NCBI GenBank assembly: GCA_949287365.1
Contig: CASEGC010000138.1
Coordinates: forward strand, 1-35,861
Reading direction: 5' to 3'
DNA length: 35,861 nt
DNA from: an uncultured Parabacteroides sp.
GTDB lineage: Bacteria > Bacteroidota > Bacteroidia > Bacteroidales > Tannerellaceae
This document shows positions 17,247 through 24,484 of the stretch, piece after piece. Numbering within the stretch: position 1 is the first letter of the stretch; each line of letters begins with the position of its first letter. Under the pieces are notes generated by a model. The model did no database searches and had not been told where the DNA came from. It was given only the letters and a program-made list of their open reading frames with translations. A program made the position numbers and the translations under genes.

Positions 17247-17849
17247 TCAGTTATACCGCATCATCTTGCTGATATATTTGCCCACGATGTCGAATTCCAA
17301 ATTAACGACCGAGCCTTTCGTGATTTGGCCAAAGTTCGTGTTGTCGTGCGTATAAGGGATGATCGCCACTTGGAAGCTATCGTCTTGGGAATTGCAAACC
17401 GTCAGGCTCACGCCATTCACACACACGGAACCTTTCTCCACGGTCATGTACCCTTGACGCGCCATCTCCTTGTCGAACTTATACGCGAAAGTATAGTACC
17501 AACTTCCGTTCGCCTCCTCCACGTCGGTACAAACCGCGGTCTGGTCGACGTGTCCCTGCACGATATGCCCGTCCAGCCGCCCGTTCATCAACATGCTCCG
17601 TTCCACGTTCACCTTATCGCCCACTCGCAAGCCGCCAAGGTTCGAGCGCTCCAACGTCTCCTTTATGGCGGTCACCGTATAGGTATCGTCCGTCATGCTC
17701 ACCACCGTCAGGCACACGCCGTTATGCGCCACGCTTTGGTCTATTTTCAACTCATTCACGAACGAGCACCGCATCGTCAGATGGAGATTTCCCTTATCCG
17801 ATTGAAGGGCCACCACCTCGGCCGCTTCCTCTACTATTCCTGAGAACAT
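17247..17849 (-). CDS. ribE: Riboflavin synthase, alpha chain
   Basis: A 200-residue enzyme that converts two 6,7-dimethyl-8-ribityllumazine molecules into riboflavin. The N-terminus MFSGIVEE is invariant in the family. The two internally repeated lumazine-binding barrels show as NGVCLTV at 43-49 and NGVSLTV at 145-151, with GHIVQGHVD at 94-102 at the junction. The C-terminal helix needed for trimer formation is present (LEFDIVGKYISKMM). The length is standard. It is a single-gene unit with its own promoter (17886-17893) and terminator. The gene is called ribC in E. coli. Confidence 0.97.
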   Translation of the reverse strand: MFSGIVEEAAEVVALQSDKGNLHLTMRCSFVNELKIDQSVAHNGVCLTVVSMTDDTYTVTAIKETLERSNLGGLRVGDKVNVERSMLMNGRLDGHIVQGHVDQTAVCTDVEEANGSWYYTFAYKFDKEMARQGYMTVEKGSVCVNGVSLTVCNSQDDSFQVAIIPYTHDNTNFGQITKGSVVNLEFDIVGKYISKMMRYN

Positions 17850-17885
17850 AATCCTATTATTTAGTATTTCGTAATCTTACTCCGG

Positions 17886-17893
17886 CAAATATA
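17886..17893 (-). promoter_or_regulatory. ribE promoter, -7 box TATATTTG
   Basis: An exact TAnnTTTG match on the minus strand, about 37 bp before the ribE start codon. Upstream sequence is T-rich (GGTTTTTTG) but the TTTG spacing is short. No FMN riboswitch is visible in the leader. Confidence 0.7.
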
Positions 17894-18033
17894 AGGACAA
17901 AAAACCAATAAAGCTAATCAATCCGGCGATATCAACTCATACTTTTGGCTTCCGGGGCAAAACGAATTACGCGTCACGGTATTTCCCTTCGAACATAACT
18001 AACACTCTCAAGTGAGTAAACGGGCGGCGGACG

Positions 18034-18250
18034 GGAGAAAAAGTTCGATACACTGGGAGAAAAAACATGAAAGCCCCCGAGAATAACTCTATCTTTAAGC
18101 TGAAGATATATATCTTTAGGTTAAAGATACGTATCTTTAGGCTGCAGATATGTATCTTTAGGCTAAAGATAGAGTTTTCCTTAGCGTGTAGCGAACTTTT
18201 TCCTATGAGCTTCGAGGTTTTTTCCCGCCTCTTTTCCCTTTTTTCTCCTT
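18034..18250 (+). repeat. Dispersed 21-bp-phased element, copy C
   Basis: This occupies the divergent ribE-topB gap (17850-18343) and is oriented opposite to the other three copies, toward topB. The core at about 18087-18173 has three 21-bp units of the form AAGATATATATCTTTAGG with compensating changes. Downstream come GCGAACTTTTTCCTATGAG and GTTTTTTCCC, T-tracts 21 bp apart that match the copy D sequence almost base for base. The rest of the gap holds the two promoters. Confidence 0.85.
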
Positions 18251-18286
18251 GATATTGAACTCACGTTATAATTCCCAAAAACTTCG

Positions 18287-18318
18287 CTTGCCTCCTACCT
18301 ACAAATCTCGTAATTTTG
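18287..18318 (+). promoter_or_regulatory. topB promoter
   Basis: CTTG at 18287-18290 and the exact -7 box TAATTTTG at 18311-18318 are separated by 20 bp, close to the Bacteroidetes TTTG-N19-TAnnTTTG layout. The start codon is 25 bp downstream of the box. Confidence 0.78.
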
Positions 18319-18343
18319 CCCACGCAATAAGAATAACGGATTA

Positions 18344-20374
18344 ATGAAACTCTGCATCGCCGAAAAACCCAGCGTCGCCCGAGAGATAGCAGGAGTATTG
18401 GGCGCGACCTCGAAAAAGACAGGATATATAGAAGGAAACGGATACCAAGTGACTTGGACATTCGGTCACCTCTGCACCCTGAAAGAGCCGCACGAATACG
18501 CCGAGAGCTGGAAACGCTGGAGCTTGGGCTCGTTGCCCATGATACCGCCCCGCTTCGGGATTAAATTAATCGACAATCCTTCTTACATGGAGCAGTTCAA
18601 GATTATCGAGAACCTGATGCGAGACGCCGAGATGGTCATCAACTGCGGAGATGCTGGGCAAGAGGGCGAGCTTATCCAACGCTGGGTGATGCAAAAGGCG
18701 GGATGCAAATGCCCGGTCTACCGCCTGTGGATTTCCTCGCTTACGGAGGAGGCTATTCGGGAAGGATTCCAGCACCTGAAGGAACAGACGGAGTTCAACA
18801 ATCTTTACGAGGCGGGGCTTTCCCGGGCGATAGGCGATTGGCTGCTCGGCATGAACGCCACCCGGCTCTACACCTTGCGTTACGGGCAGAACAAACAGGT
18901 GCTATCCATCGGCCGCGTGCAAACGCCCACCTTGGCGTTAATCGTGAACCGGCAGGCGGAAATAGAACATTTTAAGCCGGAGCCTTACTGGGAGCTGAAA
19001 ACGGTTTACCGGAACACCACCTTCTCCGCCACGAAAGGGAAATTCACGAGAAAGGAAGAGGGCGAGGATTTCCTCGAAAAGGTGAAAGGGAAAGACTTCA
19101 CGATTACCTCCGTCTCGAAGAAAAAAGGCAAGGAATTCGCCCCACGCCTCTTCGACCTGACCTCGCTACAAGTGGAATGCAACAAGAAATTCTCCTTCAC
19201 GGCCGACGATACGCTTAAACTGATTCAATCGCTGTACGAGAAGAAGGTCACGACCTATCCGCGCGTGGACACCACCTTCCTGAGCGATGATATTTACCCG
19301 AAAGTACCAAGCACCCTGAAAGGACTGGTGGATTACACGGAACTGACCGCTCCGCTGATGGACATCAAGCTCCCCAAGAGCAAAAAGGTGTTCGACAACT
19401 CGAAAGTGACCGACCATCATGCCATCATACCCACCGGCGTGCCCGCCCGAAATCTCTCAGAACAGGAACGTAAGGTGTACGACTTGGTCGCGAGACGTTT
19501 CATCGCCGCTTTCTATCCGGATTGCGAGATATCGACCACGACCGTGCTCGGGCAAGTGGACAAGGTGGAGTTCAAAGCTTCCGGCAAACAGATACTCAAA
19601 CCGGGTTGGCGTGTCGTCTTCGGTACGGAGCCTAAAGACCCGGAAGCCGAAACGAACGAGGAGAATAACGTATTGCCCGACTTCGAGAAAGGCGAGAGCG
19701 GACCACACGAACCGCTCCTGAAGGAGACGTGGACACAACCGCCCAAACCTTATACCGAGGCGACTCTGCTCCGGGCGATGGAAACCGCCGGCAAGCTGGT
19801 GGACAACGACGAATTACGGGATGCCTTGAAAGAGAACGGTATCGGGCGGCCATCGACCCGGGCGGCGATTATCGAGACCCTTTTCAAGCGTAACTACATA
19901 CGGAAGGAGCGCAAGAGCCTCTTCCCCACCGCCACCGGAACGGAACTAATCAACACGATACACGAAGAGTTGCTGAAAAGCGCCGAGCTGACCGGCTTAT
20001 GGGAGAAGAAACTCCGGCAAATCGAGCGGGGCACGTACGAGGCTCGTGTTTTCCTCGACGAGTTGAAGCGGATGGTGAGCCAAATCGTCATCAACGTCCT
20101 CTCCGACCAAACCGGTCGCTCTATCACTATCGAGAACCCCTCTCCTACACCGACGGAGAAGAAGGAGAAGAAACCTCGAAAGCCTCGCGCGAAGAAAGAG
20201 ACAAACGTGGCGAAGCCCGTCTGCCCGCTTTGTCATAAAGGCTCTATCCTACGGGGCAAGACCGCTTACGGCTGCTCGGAATACAAGAACGGCTGCACGT
20301 TCCGTCTGGACTATGCCACTTATGGAAACGAATTGACCGACGAGCAATTGGCGGAAGTGATTAGTAAGTTATAG
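18344..20374 (+). CDS. topB: DNA topoisomerase III (type IA)
   Basis: A 676-residue type IA topoisomerase that passes single strands to decatenate or relax DNA. The TOPRIM domain starts MKLCIAEKPSVA (Glu7) and holds CGDAGQEGELI at 101-111. The active-site tyrosine is Tyr305 in KVTTYPRVDTTFLS. Further core motifs are LSIGRVQTPTLAL near 187-199 and LKENGIGRPSTRAAIIETLF. A lysine/proline-rich hinge precedes a C-terminal zinc-ribbon-like module with CPLC and a later GCSEYKNGC. The TOPRIM acidic triad normally reads DxDxE; here the second aspartate is Gly105 and the next arginine is Gln106, while Asp103, Glu107 and Glu109 remain. It has its own promoter and is followed 42 bp later by a NUDIX gene. 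Confidence 0.95.
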   Translation: MKLCIAEKPSVAREIAGVLGATSKKTGYIEGNGYQVTWTFGHLCTLKEPHEYAESWKRWSLGSLPMIPPRFGIKLIDNPSYMEQFKIIENLMRDAEMVINCGDAGQEGELIQRWVMQKAGCKCPVYRLWISSLTEEAIREGFQHLKEQTEFNNLYEAGLSRAIGDWLLGMNATRLYTLRYGQNKQVLSIGRVQTPTLALIVNRQAEIEHFKPEPYWELKTVYRNTTFSATKGKFTRKEEGEDFLEKVKGKDFTITSVSKKKGKEFAPRLFDLTSLQVECNKKFSFTADDTLKLIQSLYEKKVTTYPRVDTTFLSDDIYPKVPSTLKGLVDYTELTAPLMDIKLPKSKKVFDNSKVTDHHAIIPTGVPARNLSEQERKVYDLVARRFIAAFYPDCEISTTTVLGQVDKVEFKASGKQILKPGWRVVFGTEPKDPEAETNEENNVLPDFEKGESGPHEPLLKETWTQPPKPYTEATLLRAMETAGKLVDNDELRDALKENGIGRPSTRAAIIETLFKRNYIRKERKSLFPTATGTELINTIHEELLKSAELTGLWEKKLRQIERGTYEARVFLDELKRMVSQIVINVLSDQTGRSITIENPSPTPTEKKEKKPRKPRAKKETNVAKPVCPLCHKGSILRGKTAYGCSEYKNGCTFRLDYATYGNELTDEQLAEVISKL

Positions 20375-20416
20375 GAGTTAGTAGTCATAAATCATAAATT
20401 ATAAATCATAAATACG

Positions 20417-20923
20417 ATGACCTCAAGAACGGAATGGTTCCCGCTGGTGAACGAGGAAGGCGAGACAATCGGCAAGGCCACTCGCCAAGAGTGCCACGGA
20501 GGAAGCAAGCTCTTGCACCCCGTAGTCCATCTACATATATTTAATAAGCGAGGCGATTTATATCTTCAAAAACGCTCCATGAGCAAAGACATCCAACCGG
20601 GCAAGTGGGACACGGCGGTCGGCGGGCACATCGACTACGGCGAGAACGTGAAAGAGGCCTTGCGCCGGGAAGCGTGGGAAGAACTGGGAATATTGGATTT
20701 CACGCCCCAACTCATTAAACGGTACGTGTTCGAGTCCAACGTGGAGAAAGAGTTGGTACACTCCTTCCGTACCGTCTATGAAGGACCTTTCGAGATAGAC
20801 CCACAGGAATTGGACGCGGGACGGTTCTGGTCCACGGAGGAAATCAAGGCGAATCTGGGGAAAGGCGTTTTCACGCCCAACTTCGAGAAAGAATACATCA
20901 GCCTTTTCGGCGGGGAAAAGTAA
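20417..20923 (+). CDS. NUDIX hydrolase
   Basis: A 168-residue protein with a complete Nudix box: Gly70, Glu76, Arg84-Glu85, Glu88-Glu89 and Gly91 in GHIDYGENVKEALRREAWEE. The N-terminal FPLVNEEGETIGKATRQECH resembles the YfcD/isopentenyl-diphosphate-isomerase-like subgroup, whose substrates are poorly known. It would hydrolyse a nucleoside diphosphate linked to another group, using Mg2+. The gene follows topB after 42 bp that contain AT-rich direct repeats (CATAAATtATAAAT) and is probably co-transcribed. Confidence 0.92.
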   Translation: MTSRTEWFPLVNEEGETIGKATRQECHGGSKLLHPVVHLHIFNKRGDLYLQKRSMSKDIQPGKWDTAVGGHIDYGENVKEALRREAWEELGILDFTPQLIKRYVFESNVEKELVHSFRTVYEGPFEIDPQELDAGRFWSTEEIKANLGKGVFTPNFEKEYISLFGGEK

Positions 20924-20948
20924 GATAAAGCGCTTTCGACACGAAATA

Positions 20949-20993
20949 GGAACCGCCGGAAACATGGACCGTCTCCACGTTTCCGGCGGCTCC
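20949..20993. terminator. Shared terminator between convergent NUDIX and glmM genes
   Basis: CCGCCGGAAAC (20953-20963) pairs with GTTTCCGGCGG (20979-20989) around a 15-bp loop. The gene ends face each other here, so the hairpin can serve both. T-runs are short on both sides (TTTATAT on plus), so strength is uncertain. Confidence 0.75.
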
Positions 20994-21009
20994 TTTATAT
21001 CTATTCACC

Positions 21010-22401
21010 CTATCGCCCGCTTATCTCACGGATAATCTGGATTAACTCGCCACCCAACTCCTCGGCCTCCTTCATCGTATGTGCCTCGGAATAGACACGG
21101 ATAATCGGCTCGGTGTTGCTTTTGCGCAAGTGCACCCATTTGTCCGGGAAGTCTATCTTCACGCCATCGATATCCGTGATATCCTGTCGGGCGAAGCGTT
21201 CCTTCACCTTCGCCAAGATAGCGTCCACGTCAATTTCCGGAGTCAACCGCACCTTCTGCTTCGAGATGAAATAGGAAGGATACGAGGTCCGCAACTCGGA
21301 CACCTTCATTCCTTTCTTCGCCAAATGGGTCAGGAAGAGGGCGATGCCCACCAAGGCGTCGCGACCGTAATGGCAAGCGGGATAAATCACTCCGCCATTA
21401 CCCTCGCCGCCAATCACGGCGTTGGTCTCCTTCATCTTCGCCACCACGTTCACCTCGCCCACGGCGGCGGCGTTGTACTCGCATCCATGCGCACAGGTCA
21501 CGTCTCGAAGGGCACGGCTGGAGCTTAAGTTACTTACCGTGTTGCCCGGCGTATGACTCAGCACGTAATCGCTCACGGCCACCAGCGTATATTCCTCGCC
21601 GAACATCTCTCCGTTCTCGCAAACGATAGCCAGACGGTCCACGTCCGGGTCTACCACGAAGCCCACGTCCGCCTTCGCCTGCGTCATCAAGGCGGAGATT
21701 TCCGTCAGGTTCTCGGGCAGCGGCTCGGGGTTATGGGAGAAGTTGCCGTGCGGAGCGCAATGCAGCTTGAATATCTCCTTCACGCCCAAGGCGTACAACA
21801 AGTCCGGCAGCACGATGCCGCCCACGGAGTTCACGCAGTCGATAGCCACACGGAAGTTGGCGGCGCGTATCGCCTCCACGTCCACCAGCGGCAGGTCCAA
21901 CACGCGTTGGATATGCTTCTGTTTATAGGTAGCGTCGGCGATAACCTTGCCCAGATGGTCCACGTCGGCGAAGGTGAACACCTCGCTCCCGGCGATACGT
22001 AGCACCTCGGCTCCCTCGGCGGCGTTGAGGAACTCGCCATTCTCGTTGAGGAGCTTCAAGGCGTTCCACTGCCTCGGGTTATGGCTGGCGGTAAGGATAA
22101 TGCCGCCACAGGCCCGCTCCATCGCCACGGCTATCTCGGTGGTTGGCGTGGTGGCGAGGCCGATGTCCACCACATCAAACCCCATCCCGACGAGCGTGCC
22201 GACCACCACGTCGCGCACCATCGGTCCGGAGATTCGTGCGTCGCGCCCCACCACGACCTTGTTGGTATCCACACTCGTGTTCTCTCGGATGAAAGTGGCG
22301 TACGCCGCCACGAACTTCACGATAGCCAACGGATTCAGTCCGTCCTCCGGAGCGCCGCCTATCGTGCCGCGTATACCGGAAATAGATTTGATTAGTGTCA
22401 T
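21010..22401 (-). CDS. glmM: Phosphoglucosamine mutase
   Basis: A 463-residue alpha-D-phosphohexomutase. The phosphoserine loop is TASHNPRQWNALK with catalytic Ser106. The metal-binding loop is DPDVDR with Asp251, Asp253 and Asp255. The sugar-binding loop is GEGNGGVIYP, and the phosphate-binding C-terminal domain has RKSNTEPIIRVYSE. GlmM converts glucosamine-6-phosphate to glucosamine-1-phosphate on the route to UDP-GlcNAc for peptidoglycan and lipid A. The start codon overlaps the stop of the upstream lipoprotein gene as ATGA, indicating translational coupling. A general phosphomannomutase/phosphoglucomutase role cannot be excluded from sequence. Confidence 0.9.
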   Translation of the reverse strand: MTLIKSISGIRGTIGGAPEDGLNPLAIVKFVAAYATFIRENTSVDTNKVVVGRDARISGPMVRDVVVGTLVGMGFDVVDIGLATTPTTEIAVAMERACGGIILTASHNPRQWNALKLLNENGEFLNAAEGAEVLRIAGSEVFTFADVDHLGKVIADATYKQKHIQRVLDLPLVDVEAIRAANFRVAIDCVNSVGGIVLPDLLYALGVKEIFKLHCAPHGNFSHNPEPLPENLTEISALMTQAKADVGFVVDPDVDRLAIVCENGEMFGEEYTLVAVSDYVLSHTPGNTVSNLSSSRALRDVTCAHGCEYNAAAVGEVNVVAKMKETNAVIGGEGNGGVIYPACHYGRDALVGIALFLTHLAKKGMKVSELRTSYPSYFISKQKVRLTPEIDVDAILAKVKERFARQDITDIDGVKIDFPDKWVHLRKSNTEPIIRVYSEAHTMKEAEELGGELIQIIREISGR

Positions 22402-22997
22402 AAGTTCTTATCGAATATGAATTCTAATGTCTCGTAATAAACAGGGTCTCCACTCGATTGGTCCATATAAGTGCCTACTCTAAATGGTACGATCATCTTC
22501 ACCTTCCCTCTATCTCCTACGTACTGCAAGGCCACTTGCATACCCTCGCTTACGTAATAATAAGAAGGATCGTTCATGTTATTGCTCGAATAAGCGCCAT
22601 AGATGAATGGCTCGCTCGTTCCGTTCGTACCGATGGGGAAAGGTATCGTCCCGTTGCTGTGCGGGCCGTAAGTCTCATACCATAAGGTATCGACATTCAG
22701 GAAGTAGCGCATATTACACCTATACAATATCTTCGTCTCGTAAAGGACGGCGCGTTCGTCGCTCCCCTTATCGATGATATTCAGCAAGATATCGTCATCC
22801 AGCTTCACGAACTGGTTCTCGGCGAAGACCGAGTCCTCCGGGAAGTGTTTCAACACCTCTATGCCCTCTTGGGCGATGAGGCGGTCGATAGCGTCCTCCT
22901 CGTCATTCAACATGTCCGTGTACGACTTCGTATCGCTGCACGACACGGCGACCCAAGCGGCGCACACCATCAACAACCAATTAAAACCTTTTCTCAT
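22398..22997 (-). CDS. DUF4827-like lipoprotein
   Basis: A 199-residue protein with a lipoprotein signal: hydrophobic LLMVCAAWVAV then SC at residues 19-20. The mature part is acidic and beta-rich, with YGPHSNGTIPFPIGTNGTSE and YVSEGMQVALQYVGDRGKVK, reminiscent of an FKBP-like or similar small beta domain. From memory it matches the DUF4827 family that neighbours glmM in Bacteroidales. The function is unknown. Its stop codon overlaps the glmM start by 4 bp, so the two products are made from one message. A candidate promoter is at 23024-23031, and a tandem hairpin array lies about 140 bp further upstream. Confidence 0.8.
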   Translation of the reverse strand: MRKGFNWLLMVCAAWVAVSCSDTKSYTDMLNDEEDAIDRLIAQEGIEVLKHFPEDSVFAENQFVKLDDDILLNIIDKGSDERAVLYETKILYRCNMRYFLNVDTLWYETYGPHSNGTIPFPIGTNGTSEPFIYGAYSSNNMNDPSYYYVSEGMQVALQYVGDRGKVKMIVPFRVGTYMDQSSGDPVYYETLEFIFDKNL

Positions 22998-23023
22998 TTG
23001 CCTCTTTTTTAAATTGATAAGCG

Positions 23024-23031
23024 CGAATGTA
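23024..23031 (-). promoter_or_regulatory. Candidate promoter of the DUF4827-glmM operon (TACATTCG)
   Basis: TACATTCG differs at one base from TAnnTTTG and lies 26 bp before the start codon. The same variant in the same TACATTCGCG context occurs before the NrnA-like gene. Confidence 0.5.
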
Positions 23032-23134
23032 ACGATTTATCCATTAATATAAAACGTAAAATAGCCAAATAATTCCTCACCTGGCGCGGGCGCCCTTCCC
23101 CCGAAGGCTTGGGAGCCGCTCCGGAGGGTGGTTG

Positions 23135-23398
23135 GAAACACACCCGCGTGTAGCGGAAACTACACCTGCGTGTAGTCGCGGCTACACCCGCGTGTAATGG
23201 AAGCTACTCCTGCGTGTAGTCGCAACCGCACCTGCGTGTAACGGAAGCTACACCTGCGTGTAGCGGCGGCTACACCCGCGTGTGGTCGAAACCACACAAC
23301 TGGATGGTCGGAGCCGCACAACCGGGTAGCCCAAATTGCCCAATTAGGTAAGCTAGACTACCTAACTGGGTAAGCGCGACTACCCAACCGGGTAAGCG
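23135..23398. repeat. Tandem array of twelve 22-bp hairpin units
   Basis: The 406-bp gap between the NrnA-like gene and the DUF4827-like gene holds twelve consecutive 22-bp units ending 5 bp before the NrnA stop codon. Units 1-7 (23135-23288) have the core CTACACCYGCGTGTAG: six-base arms around a CYGC loop. Units 8-12 (23289-23398) shift to forms like CTACCCAACCGGGTAA, with arms UACCC/GGGUA around AACC. Each unit is followed by a six-base spacer. The array would be the 3' untranslated part of the NrnA message on the minus strand. The remaining 22998-23134 is a GC-rich stretch with GGCGCGGGCGCCC plus the promoter. Confidence 0.95.
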
Positions 23399-23403
23399 CG
23401 GAT

Positions 23404-24435
23404 TCACCGCTGGGCCGTCGGGTCGAACTCCGCCAACGCCCGCTCGAAGAGGGCTACCGCCTCGTCCAGCGTGCCGTAGAACTCGCCGCCGGAGGCGTTC
23501 TTGTGCCCGCCGCCATTGAAATAGGTGGAGGCGAAAAGGTTGCAGGGGAAGTCGCCCACGCTGCGGAGCGAGACCTTGATGAGGTTATTGTCCTCGCGGA
23601 TAAAGGCGCTGAACTGGACCTGCTCGATGCTCAGGGGCAGGTTCACGAAGCCCTCCGTGTCGCCCGGCTTGTATTGGAAACGCTTCAACTCCTCGCGCGA
23701 CAGGACGATAAGCGCCGCCCCGCGCTCGGGATAGACCCGCATCTTCTCGTACAGCGCATAGCCCATCAGCCGCAAACGGCCCTCGGAATAGACTTGGTTC
23801 ACCTTGCGGTAAATCAGGTCCTTGTCGATGCCTTTCTTTATCAACTCGCTGACGATGACGTAAATCTCCGGCTTGTTGGAGTTGTAGGTGAACGAGCCGG
23901 TGTCGGTCATCATGCCCGTATAGATGCAGGCCGCGGCGTCGCGGTTCAGCAGGTCGAACATCCCCATGCGGCAGATGAAGCGGAAAATCATCTCGCTGGT
24001 GGACGACATCTGCGGGTACGATATCGTGAGCCTGCAGAAATCCGCCGGGTCCAGATGATGGTCTATCAGCACCTTTCGCCCCTCCGCCGCGAGCAAGGTG
24101 GGCGCCAGCTTATCGACCCGCCTCGGCTCGTTGAAGTCGAGGCAGAAAATCACGTCCGCCTTCTTGAGCAGTCTCTCGGCGAAGTCCGGGTAACGGTCGT
24201 ATATCACGATTTCCTTCGCCCCCGGCATCCACCGGTAAAAAGAGGGGAATGCGTTCGGGGTTATCACCGTCACGTTGTCCTTGCCGTAAGCCTGCAGGAA
24301 ATGATATAAGCCCAACGACGAGCCCATGGCGTCGCCATCCGGCGATACGTGCGTCACGATGACGAAACGTTCCCCCTTCTCCACATATTTTTTCGCCTTC
24401 TGGATTTGTTCTTCTTTGATAATCTTACTGATCAT
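23404..24435 (-). CDS. nrnA: DHH-family phosphoesterase (NrnA-like oligoribonuclease/pAp phosphatase)
   Basis: A 343-residue protein of the DHH/DHHA1 superfamily. The metal-binding motifs are HVSPDGDAMGSSL at 29-41 (Asp33, Asp35), CLDFNEPRR with Asp100, and the name-giving VLIDHHLDP with Asp125-His126-His127. The DHHA1 domain carries GGGHKNASGG near 310. NrnA enzymes degrade 2-5 nt RNA oligomers and 3'-phosphoadenosine 5'-phosphate in the cytoplasm. It lies 49 bp upstream-to-downstream of comEC in the same direction and ends at the tandem hairpin array. Other DHH enzymes act on cyclic dinucleotides, so the exact substrate is uncertain. Confidence 0.9.
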   Translation of the reverse strand: MISKIIKEEQIQKAKKYVEKGERFVIVTHVSPDGDAMGSSLGLYHFLQAYGKDNVTVITPNAFPSFYRWMPGAKEIVIYDRYPDFAERLLKKADVIFCLDFNEPRRVDKLAPTLLAAEGRKVLIDHHLDPADFCRLTISYPQMSSTSEMIFRFICRMGMFDLLNRDAAACIYTGMMTDTGSFTYNSNKPEIYVIVSELIKKGIDKDLIYRKVNQVYSEGRLRLMGYALYEKMRVYPERGAALIVLSREELKRFQYKPGDTEGFVNLPLSIEQVQFSAFIREDNNLIKVSLRSVGDFPCNLFASTYFNGGGHKNASGGEFYGTLDEAVALFERALAEFDPTAQR

Positions 24436-24457
24436 ATACTCTTTCTTTTATGATTCG

Positions 24458-24465
24458 CGAATGTA
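24458..24465 (-). promoter_or_regulatory. Candidate promoter of the NrnA-like gene (TACATTCG)
   Basis: One mismatch to TAnnTTTG, 22 bp before the start codon, in the comEC-nrnA gap. The gene could equally be read from the comEC transcript. Confidence 0.45.
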
Positions 24466-24484
24466 CTACTTTTTTGATATCACG

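Noticed and set aside
18067-18252. 61-codon plus-strand frame
   Set aside because: Same reason, within element copy C.
20384-20413. AT-rich direct repeats between topB and the NUDIX gene
   Set aside because: Short CATAAAT repeats of ordinary low complexity in a 42-bp gap; no function supported.
23135-23398. CRISPR array
   Set aside because: Units are contiguous 22-bp inverted repeats without variable spacers and there are no cas genes nearby.
23503-24309. 268-codon plus-strand frame opposite the NrnA-like gene
   Set aside because: Antisense shadow caused by GC-rich third positions; the minus-strand gene has all DHH motifs.
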